Below, in pieces: positions 1 to 6,490 of a DNA stretch of 6,496 nt (positions are counted from its first letter, which is position 1; every line of letters starts with the position of its first letter). Source of the DNA: a bacterium. GTDB taxonomy: Bacteria; UBP14; UBA6098; B30-G16. Location: NCBI GenBank assembly GCA_027007865.1, contig JALTEE010000359.1:1-6496 (forward strand). The letters run 5' to 3'. The position numbers were made by a program, and so were the translations under genes. The notes under the pieces were generated by a model. The model did no database searches. It was not told the DNA's origin and was given only the letters and a program-made list of their open reading frames with translations.

Positions 1-20
1 AATTAAATAAAAACCTTGCA

Positions 21-49
21 TGGACAAGAAATTATTTACTTGCCATTAT
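21..49 (+). promoter_or_regulatory. Candidate extended -10 promoter for the TPR-argF-muiA cluster
   Basis: TGGACA at 21-26 matches five of six bases of the sigma-70 -35 consensus. A 17-bp spacer follows, then CATTAT at 44-49, which matches four of six bases of the -10 box. A TG at 41-42 sits exactly where an extended -10 promoter has it. Transcription would start around 55-57, leaving a leader of roughly 20 bases before the ATG at 75. The surroundings are AT-rich, so such matches can arise by chance, and the upstream gene is not in the window. No arginine-repressor box was recognised. Confidence 0.35.
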
Positions 50-74
50 AGAAAATAATAAATTTATTTACGCT

Positions 75-962
75 ATGGCTTCGCAAAAAGATAAAATGGG
101 AACATCAGATATAGTTTCGGCGCTTGCGATGATTTACGCAGGCAGATTTGCCGATGCAGAGTTTGCGCTTCAAAGTATGCTCGCGAAGAACGGCAACGAT
201 GCGGATGTTATGCTCGGTCTCGCACTGCTGCGACTATATTCCGCAGATTACGAAGAAGCGCTGCAATGGCTGCGGGATTCGCTCGATAAAAAACCCAATG
301 TAGCGAGAATTCACATTCTAATTTCATTTGCACTTGCGAAACTCGGCAGAATCGAAGAGGCGATAGAATTTTTGAACAGTGCTTACGAACTCGACCCCAG
401 CGACGAGCGAATTCGGCGAGTGGAAGCAGTTATACTCACATCGCAGGGTAAATTCGATGAAGCGCTAAAATCGCTGTCGCGATATGCTCTCGACCATCCC
501 GATGACCCGTGGGATGTCTGGAACGACCTTGGCACGCTTTACTATAGACAGGAGCAGTTTCAGCAGGCGGAGGACTCTTTCAAGCAGGCAATTAAATCCG
601 CAGCGACTATGGGGCTTGTAATTCCATTTGTCCATTTCAATCTCGCGCTGTGTTTCAATGCTCGCGGCAACTTTAAGGATGCGAAAGAACAATTAAGCAT
701 CGCTCTCGAAGAGGACAGTGAACTCGCTTCTGCGTGGTCAACATTCGGTTTGCTCGTTGCTGCCGATGAAGAGTTCGACAGAGCAATCGAGTATATCGAG
801 CGAGCCATCGATATTCAACCCGAGAATCCTGCTCACTGGTTTGCGATGGCGCAAGTAATGGAAATTTTAGGCGACCAGAGCGCTGCAGAACACTATTTCC
901 AAGAAGGATATAAGGCAGCACAAAATTTGCAGCCAGACGGGGAAATTCCCGATAGAAGATGA
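75..962 (+). CDS. TPR-repeat protein
   Basis: This 295-residue protein is made almost entirely of tetratricopeptide repeats, helix-turn-helix units that form a scaffold for protein-protein contacts. About eight units can be laid out at 33-36-residue spacing, beginning near residues 10, 43, 76, 110, 146, 184, 217 and 251. The usual small or turn residue recurs (G23, G91, G125, G198, G266), as do A/L-rich second helices and D/P ends such as ELDPSD (105-110) and DIQPEN (246-251). There is no signal peptide, membrane segment or catalytic domain, so it is probably a cytoplasmic adaptor; the partner is unknown. The C-terminal tail is short and polar (PDGEIPDRR). The ATG at 75 is chosen because the repeats start soon after it, but no Shine-Dalgarno sequence precedes it; a second in-frame ATG lies at 96. 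The stop lies 44 bp before argF, suggesting one transcript. Nothing here links it functionally to arginine synthesis. Confidence 0.9.
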   Translation: MASQKDKMGTSDIVSALAMIYAGRFADAEFALQSMLAKNGNDADVMLGLALLRLYSADYEEALQWLRDSLDKKPNVARIHILISFALAKLGRIEEAIEFLNSAYELDPSDERIRRVEAVILTSQGKFDEALKSLSRYALDHPDDPWDVWNDLGTLYYRQEQFQQAEDSFKQAIKSAATMGLVIPFVHFNLALCFNARGNFKDAKEQLSIALEEDSELASAWSTFGLLVAADEEFDRAIEYIERAIDIQPENPAHWFAMAQVMEILGDQSAAEHYFQEGYKAAQNLQPDGEIPDRR

Positions 963-1003
963 AAAAAAGTAAGTTCTGGACGAAATTTATACAGGAGGCA
1001 TAA
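959..1003 (+). other. Possible 14-codon mini-ORF coupling the TPR gene to argF
   Basis: An ATG at 959 overlaps the TGA stop of the TPR gene in an ATGA arrangement. It opens 14 codons (MKKSKFWTKFIQEA) ending in TAA at 1001-1003, three bases before the argF ATG. The argF Shine-Dalgarno site at 993-998 lies inside this small frame. Ribosomes ending the TPR gene could restart here and finish on top of the argF start, which would couple translation. It has no arginine codons, so it does not look like a classical arginine attenuation leader. A frame this short can easily occur by chance. Confidence 0.2.
993..998 (+). promoter_or_regulatory. Shine-Dalgarno site of argF
   Basis: A perfect AGGAGG lies eight bases before the ATG at 1007 and fixes the argF start. 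It contrasts with the absence of any such site before the TPR gene, and with weak or absent sites before lon and the last small gene. Confidence 0.85.
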
Positions 1004-1006
1004 CTA

Positions 1007-1930
1007 ATGAAGCGCGATTTCTTAGCAATCACAGATTTCACATCCAAAGAAATCAAGGAAGTTTTAACGATTGCGAAGGTAATGAAACAGATGCATCGTT
1101 GGGGAGATGACCCGAAACCGCTGGCGGGAAAACATTCCGCGTTAATGTTTCGAAAACCATCTCTGCGAACACGGGCAAGTTTTGAAACGGGCATCCGCCA
1201 ACTCGGTGCCGATACATTATTTTTCTCCGAAGCGGAAATCGGTATGGGCAAACGCGAAAGTGTCCACGATACAGCAAAAGTGATGTCCCGATATTTCGAC
1301 CTCGTGGTCATTCGCACTTACTCTCACGATGAAATACTTGAATTCGGCAAACATTCCGAAGTCCCCGTGATAAATGCGCTCACAGATTTGCTTCATCCGT
1401 GTCAAATTATGGGAGATTTTTTCACGATTATCGAGCAGAAAAATAGAATGGACCATCTCACGATTGCCTATGTCGGCGATGGTGGAAATAATATCGCAAA
1501 TTCGTGGGTGAATCTTTCGAGCAGGCTTTCAATAGATTTACGCATCGGAACGACCGCCAATAGAACACCCGATGAAAAAATTCTCAAAAATGCAAAGGAT
1601 TCCGGATTGTCGCAAATTACAATAACACAGGACCCAATCGAAGCGGTAAAAGATGCGGATGTAATATATACGGATGTTTGGGCATCTATGGGCGAAAAAG
1701 ATAAAATCGCCGAGCGTGAAGAATTGCTGAGACCGTTTCAAGTGAATGACAAACTGCTATCCTATGCTCAAAATAATGTGAGCGTTATGCACTGTCTTCC
1801 TGCGGAGCGCGGTCGCGAAATCACCGATGAGGTGATGGACGGACCTCATTCGGTTGTCTTCGAGCAGGCGGAAAACAGATTACACATTCAGAAAGCGATT
1901 ATCGTATTTTTGTTCGGCGAGAAATTTTGA
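1007..1930 (+). CDS. argF: Ornithine carbamoyltransferase
   Basis: This enzyme transfers the carbamoyl group from carbamoyl phosphate to L-ornithine, giving L-citrulline and phosphate in the cytoplasm, a late step of arginine biosynthesis. The 307-residue length is typical of the family. Motifs appear in order: the carbamoyl-phosphate loop SLRTR at 52-56 inside FRKPSLRTRASFE, HPCQ at 130-133, the domain-linking GDGGNN at 157-162, the ornithine-binding DVWASMG at 223-229 and the catalytic-cysteine motif HCLP at 262-265, followed by TDEVMDGPHSVVFEQAENRLH near the C-terminus. The SMG motif favours ornithine over aspartate (ATCase) or acetyl/succinyl-ornithine as substrate. All key residues are present, so the gene looks intact and active. 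The start is set by a strong Shine-Dalgarno site. It sits between the TPR gene (44 bp upstream) and the MuiA-like gene (31 bp downstream) with no other arg genes in view, so arginine genes are probably scattered in this genome. The symbol could equally be argI, and a catabolic arcB role cannot be excluded from sequence, though there are no arc neighbours. Confidence 0.96.
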   Translation: MKRDFLAITDFTSKEIKEVLTIAKVMKQMHRWGDDPKPLAGKHSALMFRKPSLRTRASFETGIRQLGADTLFFSEAEIGMGKRESVHDTAKVMSRYFDLVVIRTYSHDEILEFGKHSEVPVINALTDLLHPCQIMGDFFTIIEQKNRMDHLTIAYVGDGGNNIANSWVNLSSRLSIDLRIGTTANRTPDEKILKNAKDSGLSQITITQDPIEAVKDADVIYTDVWASMGEKDKIAEREELLRPFQVNDKLLSYAQNNVSVMHCLPAERGREITDEVMDGPHSVVFEQAENRLHIQKAIIVFLFGEKF

Positions 1931-1951
1931 ACATAACAAGTTTTGACAACG

Positions 1952-1957
1952 AGGAGG
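1952..1957 (+). promoter_or_regulatory. Shine-Dalgarno site of the MuiA-like gene
   Basis: AGGAGG within GAGGAGGAAC lies four bases before the ATG at 1962. It sits in the 31-bp gap after argF, which contains no terminator-like hairpin, supporting read-through from argF. Confidence 0.8.
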
Positions 1958-1961
1958 AACA

Positions 1962-3650
1962 ATGCGGCGCATTTTCATCATCGTAGTTTTTGCTCTTATT
2001 GCGAATTCGCTCGGTATCGCTGCCACAGCAGATTTGCCTAAAAATAATCAGCGCAGCGATGCAAAAATCTATTCCGGAGCGAATAAGTTTTCCACCGATG
2101 TGAGCAAAGTTGTAATCTATAGAGATAGAGCGCTCGTCGAGCGGACTGGAAAAATCTCCGTTTCCGCAGGCGAATCGAGAGTGATTTTAAAATATCTACC
2201 GCAGCAAATCGATAAGAATTCTGTTCGAGTTAGCATTTCGGGAGGAGCAAAATCTACCCTCGGCGGTGTAGAAGTATTTCTCGATAAATTCACGCCGGAA
2301 GCGATACAGGTTTTAGAAGATTCAATTCAATCAATTGATGACCGTCTCGCCGAGTTGAAAATCGAAGAGGATGGTATCGCTACGCAGAAGCAATTTTTAG
2401 GTTCTGTGGCAAATCTTGGCGGTTCCGAAGCAAAAGATCAAAAACTTGTCATTTCTCCGCAGAACCTTACAACAACAGCAAATTTCCTCGAAAGCCAATT
2501 GCAAAAACTCGCAAAAGCAAAAACGGAAATCGCTGTGGAAAATCGCAGTTTAAATAAGAAAAAAAAGGAACTGCAGGAGCGATTGAGGAACATTTCGAGT
2601 GGCAATGCCAATAAAGGCTATCGCGTCGAAGTGCCGATAAATTCCGCTGCCGCTGCGCAATTTACTGTATCAGTAAAATATGTCATCTACGGTGCAGGTT
2701 GGAAACCGCAGTATGATGCGAGATATGAAGAAAAAACAGGAAAAGTCGCGCTGACATACTTCGGTATAGTTAAACAAAGCACCGGCGAAGATTGGAAAAA
2801 TAGTGCAATCGTTCTTTCCACAGCGCAGCCGCAGATGGGAACCGAACCGCCAAATTTGAAAAAATGGATATTGAGAAAATATCATCCCGCTCCGTTCCCT
2901 ACAAAAAGAACACTCGCAATGGCTGGTGGTGAACAGCTCAAATCAGCAGAAAAAGCGGCAATGCCTTCTGTGCCTGCTCCAAAGAACTATGCCGCCGAAT
3001 ACTCGACATCTACGGCGGAAATATCGGGTGAAACGGTCATCTACAATGTTTCGGGCAAGCGCACGATTCCCGCAGACGGTCAAGACCACCGCGTTGTCGT
3101 GGCGGAATTAAATTTCGATGCGGAGAAGAAATTTGTCGCCGTGCCGAAACTCGACCAAAAAGTTTATATCACGGCAAAATGCAAGAACAACAGCGATTAT
3201 TTACTACTGCCGGGGAAAGTGTCGGTTTTTCAAGGAAACAACTATGTTGGAACGCAGTATTTTAATGAGCCGCTGGGCTTCGGCGGTGAATTTCGGCTCG
3301 CTATGGGACCTGTGCAGACAATCAAAGTCGAACGAAAGCGCACGAAAGAATTTTCTGAAAACACGGGTATCATCGGGCAAAACAAACGAGATTTTTTCGC
3401 TTATGAGATAAAAATTACAAACAACTCGAAATCCGATGCTGTCGTCGAAGTTTATGACCAGATACCCGTTTCAAGCGATGAAGATATAAAAATCGAAGAT
3501 GTAAAATTTGACCCTTCGCCCGATAAAAAGGATAAAAATTACGACGGCGAAGTTATTTGGAAAATTAGCGTAAAACCAGGCGAAACAAAGAAAATCAGAT
3601 TACAGTTCGCTGTGAAATATCCAAAAGATGTCATAATACAGGGGCTTTAA
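1962..3650 (+). CDS. Exported MuiA-like protein (DUF4140 - coiled coil - DUF4139)
   Basis: This 562-residue protein matches the architecture of the 'mucoidy inhibitor MuiA' family, whose biochemical role is unknown. Residues 1-23 form a signal peptide: MRR, a hydrophobic core and an A-T-A cleavage site before D24, so the protein is probably periplasmic or otherwise in the envelope. Residues about 46-106 resemble DUF4140 (VVIYRDRALVERTG, then a YLPQQIDKNSVRVS stretch). Residues about 113-213 are charged and heptad-like, consistent with a long coiled coil broken around 146-172. DUF4139 follows from about 219 to the end, with VIYGAGWKPQYDARY (241-255), QSTGEDWKNSAIVLSTAQP (272-290), GKRTIPADGQDHRV (365-378) and a C-terminal beta-rich segment containing ITNNSKSDAVVEVYDQIPVS (485-504). 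A low-complexity linker lies near 310-350. The length is normal for the family and no frame break is visible. No enzyme motif is seen. It is probably co-transcribed with argF, but there is no evident functional link. Confidence 0.9.
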   Translation: MRRIFIIVVFALIANSLGIAATADLPKNNQRSDAKIYSGANKFSTDVSKVVIYRDRALVERTGKISVSAGESRVILKYLPQQIDKNSVRVSISGGAKSTLGGVEVFLDKFTPEAIQVLEDSIQSIDDRLAELKIEEDGIATQKQFLGSVANLGGSEAKDQKLVISPQNLTTTANFLESQLQKLAKAKTEIAVENRSLNKKKKELQERLRNISSGNANKGYRVEVPINSAAAAQFTVSVKYVIYGAGWKPQYDARYEEKTGKVALTYFGIVKQSTGEDWKNSAIVLSTAQPQMGTEPPNLKKWILRKYHPAPFPTKRTLAMAGGEQLKSAEKAAMPSVPAPKNYAAEYSTSTAEISGETVIYNVSGKRTIPADGQDHRVVVAELNFDAEKKFVAVPKLDQKVYITAKCKNNSDYLLLPGKVSVFQGNNYVGTQYFNEPLGFGGEFRLAMGPVQTIKVERKRTKEFSENTGIIGQNKRDFFAYEIKITNNSKSDAVVEVYDQIPVSSDEDIKIEDVKFDPSPDKKDKNYDGEVIWKISVKPGETKKIRLQFAVKYPKDVIIQGL

Positions 3651-3728
3651 CAATTATTGGTCGATAATTTCACGCTAATCTAAAATCGAGTTCTGTTTAT
3701 TCCATCGAAAAGTGTATAGTATTAAAAT

Positions 3729-3749
3729 GGGCAGGTCGCGGACCTGCCC
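3729..3749. repeat. GC-rich perfect palindrome in the gap before lon
   Basis: The arms GGGCAGGTC (3729-3737) and GACCTGCCC (3741-3749) are perfect reverse complements, nine base pairs around a GCG loop. It is by far the most GC-rich element of an AT-rich gap. Downstream sequence is CTTATTTAAG rather than a run of T, so it is not a textbook intrinsic terminator on either strand, although it could still end or stabilise the transcript of the upstream cluster. Alternatives are a hairpin in the lon leader, a protein-binding operator, or one copy of a dispersed REP-like palindrome family. Nothing else in the window repeats it. Confidence 0.75.
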
Positions 3750-3814
3750 CTTATTTAAGTTGCATCGAATAAAAATGTTGACAGAGCCTTGCATTGAAAC
3801 TACTTTTTGTCGTT

Positions 3815-6148
3815 ATGGCAAAGAGCAGAACAAATATGAATACCTCGTTTCCTGTAATTCCTTTGCGCGGGACAGTTGTCTTCCCCGGAACAGTTACGCC
3901 GATACTCGTTGGTCGTGAGCGTTCTGTCGAGGCACTCGAATTTGTTTCCGAGCATAATCGAAAGGTATTTCTTGTGTCTCAGCGAGACGCGAAAGTCGAC
4001 GAGCCTTCCGCTGCCGATTTGTTCCGCATCGGGACTATTGCCCGTGTTATTCAAGTTATGAGATTTCCGTCGAAGGCGTTGAAAGTGCTTGTAGAAGGAG
4101 AAGAGCGCGCAAAAGTTGTAAGGTATAATTCTATGCGCAATTTTATACAAGCGGTTGTCGTGCCTATTCGCGGGAAAAAAGTCTATAATCCTCGTATTGA
4201 AGCGCTCATTAGAAAAGTAAAAGAATTATTTAAACAATATGTCAATTTATCGCAGAATTTGCCGGACGAACTTTCTCAACTGCTCGATTTTAACCCCGAT
4301 TATAATGAAATCGCCGATATAATATCTGCGCAAATACAGGTAGATTATATAGAAAAGCAAAAATTGTTGGAAGCAAAAAATATCCGTATACAGTTGGAAT
4401 CCCTCATAGAAATTCTCATCAGGGAAGTTAATGTTCTCCACTATCGCGAAGATATCGAAAAGAAAGTTCAGCGTGTAATGGACGATGGTCAGCGCGAATA
4501 TTTTCTTCGGCAACAAATGGACCTGATTCGCGCTGAACTTGGCGAAGAAGGGACTTTCGAAGTGGAGCTGAAAGAGCTCGAAAAGCGTATTAAAAAAACG
4601 AAACTTCCGGAAAAAGCGCGTGAAATAATTCAGAAAGAATTTTTAAAACTATCTCGGACACCGCCAACTTCTCCTGAAGCCGCTGTTACGAGAACATATA
4701 TAGATTGGCTGCTTGAAATGCCCTGGTTCGATAAAACAGAAAGTTTTAAGGATATTAGGAAAGCCGAGAAAATATTGAACAAAGACCATTACGGTCTCGA
4801 AAAAATCAAGCGCCGAATTATCGAGCATATCGCTGTTATCAATTTATCGGAGCGCAGCAAGGGACCGATTTTATGTTTCGTAGGTCCTCCCGGAGTGGGA
4901 AAAACATCTGTTGCGCGGTCTGTTGCAAGAGCGACGGGGCGTGAATTTGTCCGAGCATCGCTCGGCGGGTTGCACGATGAGGCGGAAATACGCGGGCATC
5001 GCAGAACTTATGTGGGCGCACTCCCCGGAAAAATTATTCAAGGTATCAAAAAAGCGGGAAAGAAAAATCCTGTATTTCTGCTCGACGAGATAGACAAAAT
5101 CGGCAGCGATTTCCGCGGAGACCCTGCTGCTGCGCTGATGGAAGTCCTCGATCCAGACCAGAACAATTCATTTATGGATAACTATATCGAAATGCCGTTC
5201 GACCTGTCGCAGGTACTTTTTATCACGACGGCGAACACCGTTCAAGGCATCCCGCTGCCGCTGCTCGACAGAATGGAAGTGCTTCGTATTCCAGGCTATC
5301 TCGAAAGCGAGAAACTCGTCATCGCAAGAGATTATCTGCTGCAAAAGCAACTCGATTTCATACCAGCACTTAAAAAACTCGAAATTGCATTTTCCGATAA
5401 TGCCTTTTTGAAAATAATTCGGGAATATACTCGCGAAGCGGGCGTGCGCGAACTGGAACGGCAAATCGCCGCAATTCTGCGCAAAATCGCTGTCGAAATA
5501 TCGAAAAATAAGCGGAAGAAGAAATTCAAAATCACGCCAAAGAAAGTCGAGGAATATCTCGGTGTTCCGAAATATACCGATTCCCCTGTTCCTGCGGAAC
5601 TTTTCCCCGGCGAAGCGCTCGGGCTCGCTTGGACATCCGTCGGCGGACAACTACTGCACATCGAAGTGCTGCTCACACCCGGCAAAGGCGATGCGAAATT
5701 CACGGGCTCGCTCGGAGATGTAATGAAAGAATCGATTCAGGCGGCGATGTCTCTCGCTCGTTCCCGTGCATACAAACTGGGAATTTCACCCGTGGACATA
5801 GACAAATACAATGTGCACATTCATTTTCCCGAAGGTGCGGTTCCAAAAGACGGTCCCAGCGCGGGCGCAGCGATAACATGTGCAATTCTATCGGCATTCA
5901 GCAAAAAATCTCTGCCGAATGATTTATCGCTTACGGGCGAAATTACACTGTCGGGGAGAATACTCCAAATCGGTGGACTGCCCGAAAAATTACACGCAGC
6001 AAAACGATTCGGATTGAAGCGTGTGATTATCCCGAAACAGAACGAAAAAGAACTCGTAGAAATCAAAAAAGAAGTGCTGGAAGATTTAAAAATCATTCCG
6101 CTTTCAAACGTGGACGAGTTGATAGATATTATGTTTGGGAAAAATTAA
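3815..6148 (+). CDS. lon: ATP-dependent Lon protease (LonA type)
   Basis: Lon is a cytoplasmic hexameric AAA+ serine protease that unfolds and degrades misfolded and regulatory proteins. Numbering here starts at ATG 3815, giving 777 residues, close to the family's usual 770-810. The N-terminal substrate-binding domain begins with FPVIPLRGTVVFPG (12-25) and continues through a helical, charged region to about 305. The AAA+ module has Walker A GPPGVGKT (357-364), Walker B VFLLDEID (420-427), a sensor-1 ITTANT stretch (471-476 region), an arginine in LLDRMEV (about 486) and the sensor-2 segment TREAGVRELER (539-549). The protease domain has the nucleophile Ser682 in KDGPSAG and the dyad Lys725 in GGLPEK. 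The 43-residue Ser-Lys spacing equals that of E. coli Lon (S679/K722), so the enzyme should be active. The start is uncertain: in-frame TTG 3794 and ATG 3836 are alternatives and none has a strong Shine-Dalgarno site. No CIRCE element or convincing sigma-32 promoter is visible upstream. A small ThiS/MoaD-like gene follows after 13 bp. Confidence 0.96.
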   Translation: MAKSRTNMNTSFPVIPLRGTVVFPGTVTPILVGRERSVEALEFVSEHNRKVFLVSQRDAKVDEPSAADLFRIGTIARVIQVMRFPSKALKVLVEGEERAKVVRYNSMRNFIQAVVVPIRGKKVYNPRIEALIRKVKELFKQYVNLSQNLPDELSQLLDFNPDYNEIADIISAQIQVDYIEKQKLLEAKNIRIQLESLIEILIREVNVLHYREDIEKKVQRVMDDGQREYFLRQQMDLIRAELGEEGTFEVELKELEKRIKKTKLPEKAREIIQKEFLKLSRTPPTSPEAAVTRTYIDWLLEMPWFDKTESFKDIRKAEKILNKDHYGLEKIKRRIIEHIAVINLSERSKGPILCFVGPPGVGKTSVARSVARATGREFVRASLGGLHDEAEIRGHRRTYVGALPGKIIQGIKKAGKKNPVFLLDEIDKIGSDFRGDPAAALMEVLDPDQNNSFMDNYIEMPFDLSQVLFITTANTVQGIPLPLLDRMEVLRIPGYLESEKLVIARDYLLQKQLDFIPALKKLEIAFSDNAFLKIIREYTREAGVRELERQIAAILRKIAVEISKNKRKKKFKITPKKVEEYLGVPKYTDSPVPAELFPGEALGLAWTSVGGQLLHIEVLLTPGKGDAKFTGSLGDVMKESIQAAMSLARSRAYKLGISPVDIDKYNVHIHFPEGAVPKDGPSAGAAITCAILSAFSKKSLPNDLSLTGEITLSGRILQIGGLPEKLHAAKRFGLKRVIIPKQNEKELVEIKKEVLEDLKIIPLSNVDELIDIMFGKN

Positions 6149-6161
6149 ACTCCGTTGAACA

Positions 6162-6362
6162 ATGCGCATTTTCATAGGTAAAAAACTCGTGCTCGAACAA
6201 AACAGAGGGACAACAGTTCAGCAAGTTATGAAAAAACTCGGTCTTCTCGACGAAGAATATCTTGCATATAATCCGCAGACGGCGCTGCCCACAACACCCG
6301 ATTATCACATCCCGAGCGATGCCGACTTTTTTTTGCTGCCCGTTGTCGAGGCGCAAAAGTAA
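6162..6362 (+). CDS. Small beta-grasp (ThiS/MoaD-like) protein without C-terminal Gly-Gly
   Basis: This 66-residue protein follows the ThiS/MoaD ubiquitin-like sulfur-carrier pattern: an opening beta hairpin (MRIFIGKKLVLEQN), the family-like GTTVQQVMKKLGL helix (16-28), then EEYLAYNP, and a closing IPSDADFFLLPVVEA that matches the usual 'L-DGD-I-LLPVVSGG' ending in shape. The key difference is that the chain ends VVEAQK, with no Gly-Gly and no GG anywhere, so it could not be adenylated and thiocarboxylated in the normal way. It lies 13 bp after the lon stop and is probably on the lon transcript, though no Shine-Dalgarno site precedes its ATG. The regular amphipathic pattern and tight spacing support it being real. 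It may be a degenerate carrier or a beta-grasp domain with a binding role. The family assignment rests on pattern only and is tentative; no thiamine, molybdopterin or tRNA-thiolation gene is next to it. Confidence 0.7.
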   Translation: MRIFIGKKLVLEQNRGTTVQQVMKKLGLLDEEYLAYNPQTALPTTPDYHIPSDADFFLLPVVEAQK

Positions 6363-6448
6363 AGGATTTATCGATAACGGCGATACTTCCGAACGCTCAA
6401 AAATTCGCACTAAATCTATTCCCATACTTTTATTCCGTGAGAATTATA
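6363..6448. other. Non-coding stretch after the ThiS/MoaD-like gene
   Basis: AT-rich sequence with no plausible gene. The only inverted repeat noticed is TATCG (6369-6373) with CGATA (6381-6385), a 5-bp stem with a 7-base loop and no T run, too weak to call a terminator. The transcript end of the lon cluster is therefore not located. Confidence 0.5.
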
Positions 6449-6476
6449 TTGAAATTGCAAACATTTTCGATATAGT
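6449..6476 (+). promoter_or_regulatory. Candidate sigma-70 promoter reading out of the right edge
   Basis: TTGAAA at 6449-6454 (five of six bases of the -35 consensus) is followed by a 16-bp spacer and TATAGT at 6471-6476 (five of six of the -10 consensus). Transcription would start near 6483 and run off the window toward a gene that cannot be seen. The -10 hexamer is repeated at 6484-6489 by the overlapping tandem repeat. The matches are good, but the region is AT-rich. Confidence 0.45.
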
Positions 6477-6490
6477 ATTTCGATATAGTA
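6465..6490. repeat. Perfect 13-bp tandem repeat, two copies
   Basis: The unit TTTCGATATAGTA occurs twice back to back (6465-6477 and 6478-6490) with no mismatch. The next bases, TTGTAT, share only the first two positions, so the array ends or decays there, six bases from the window edge. The repeat overlaps the candidate promoter and duplicates its TATAGT box. It may be a slippage duplication or a pair of binding sites. Confidence 0.9.

Noticed and set aside
938..951. Small inverted repeat CGGG...CCCG at the end of the TPR gene
   Set aside because: Only four strong pairs with an almost closed 2-base inner loop, inside coding sequence; expected by chance.
673..1317. 214-codon open frame on the - strand across the TPR/argF junction
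   Set aside because: It lies opposite two well-recognised genes, its translation shows no domain pattern, and no ribosome-binding site was seen. It is a shadow of the coding bias on the other strand.
1475..1492. GDGGNN in argF looked like a one-residue insertion relative to the common GDGNN motif
   Set aside because: E. coli OTCase has GDARNN, the same length at this position, so this is normal family variation.
3652..3669. AATTAT...ATAATT inverted repeat just after the MuiA-like stop as a terminator
   Set aside because: The stem is six A/T pairs only, with a 6-base loop and no real T run; too weak to call.
3747..3754. CCCCTTAT resembling a sigma-32 heat-shock -10 element before lon
   Set aside because: The C run belongs to the palindrome arm and no CTTGAA-like -35 lies 13-15 bp upstream. 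No CIRCE inverted repeat is present either.
3712..3918. 68-codon + frame starting before lon
   Set aside because: It spans the palindrome and overlaps the conserved Lon N-terminus in another frame; the translation looks random.
5168..5650. 160-codon open frame on the - strand inside lon
   Set aside because: Fully opposite the conserved AAA+ and protease part of lon, with a Phe-, Arg- and Cys-rich translation typical of an antisense shadow.
5978..6010. GGLPEK in Lon instead of GGLKEK looked like loss of the catalytic lysine
   Set aside because: The dyad lysine in E. coli (K722) is the second lysine of GGLKEK. It is kept here, at the correct 43-residue distance from the catalytic serine.
6129..6425. 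98-codon - frame opposite the ThiS/MoaD-like gene
   Set aside because: The + strand frame has a recognisable beta-grasp pattern and tight spacing to lon; the - frame has no pattern and runs into the lon 3' end.
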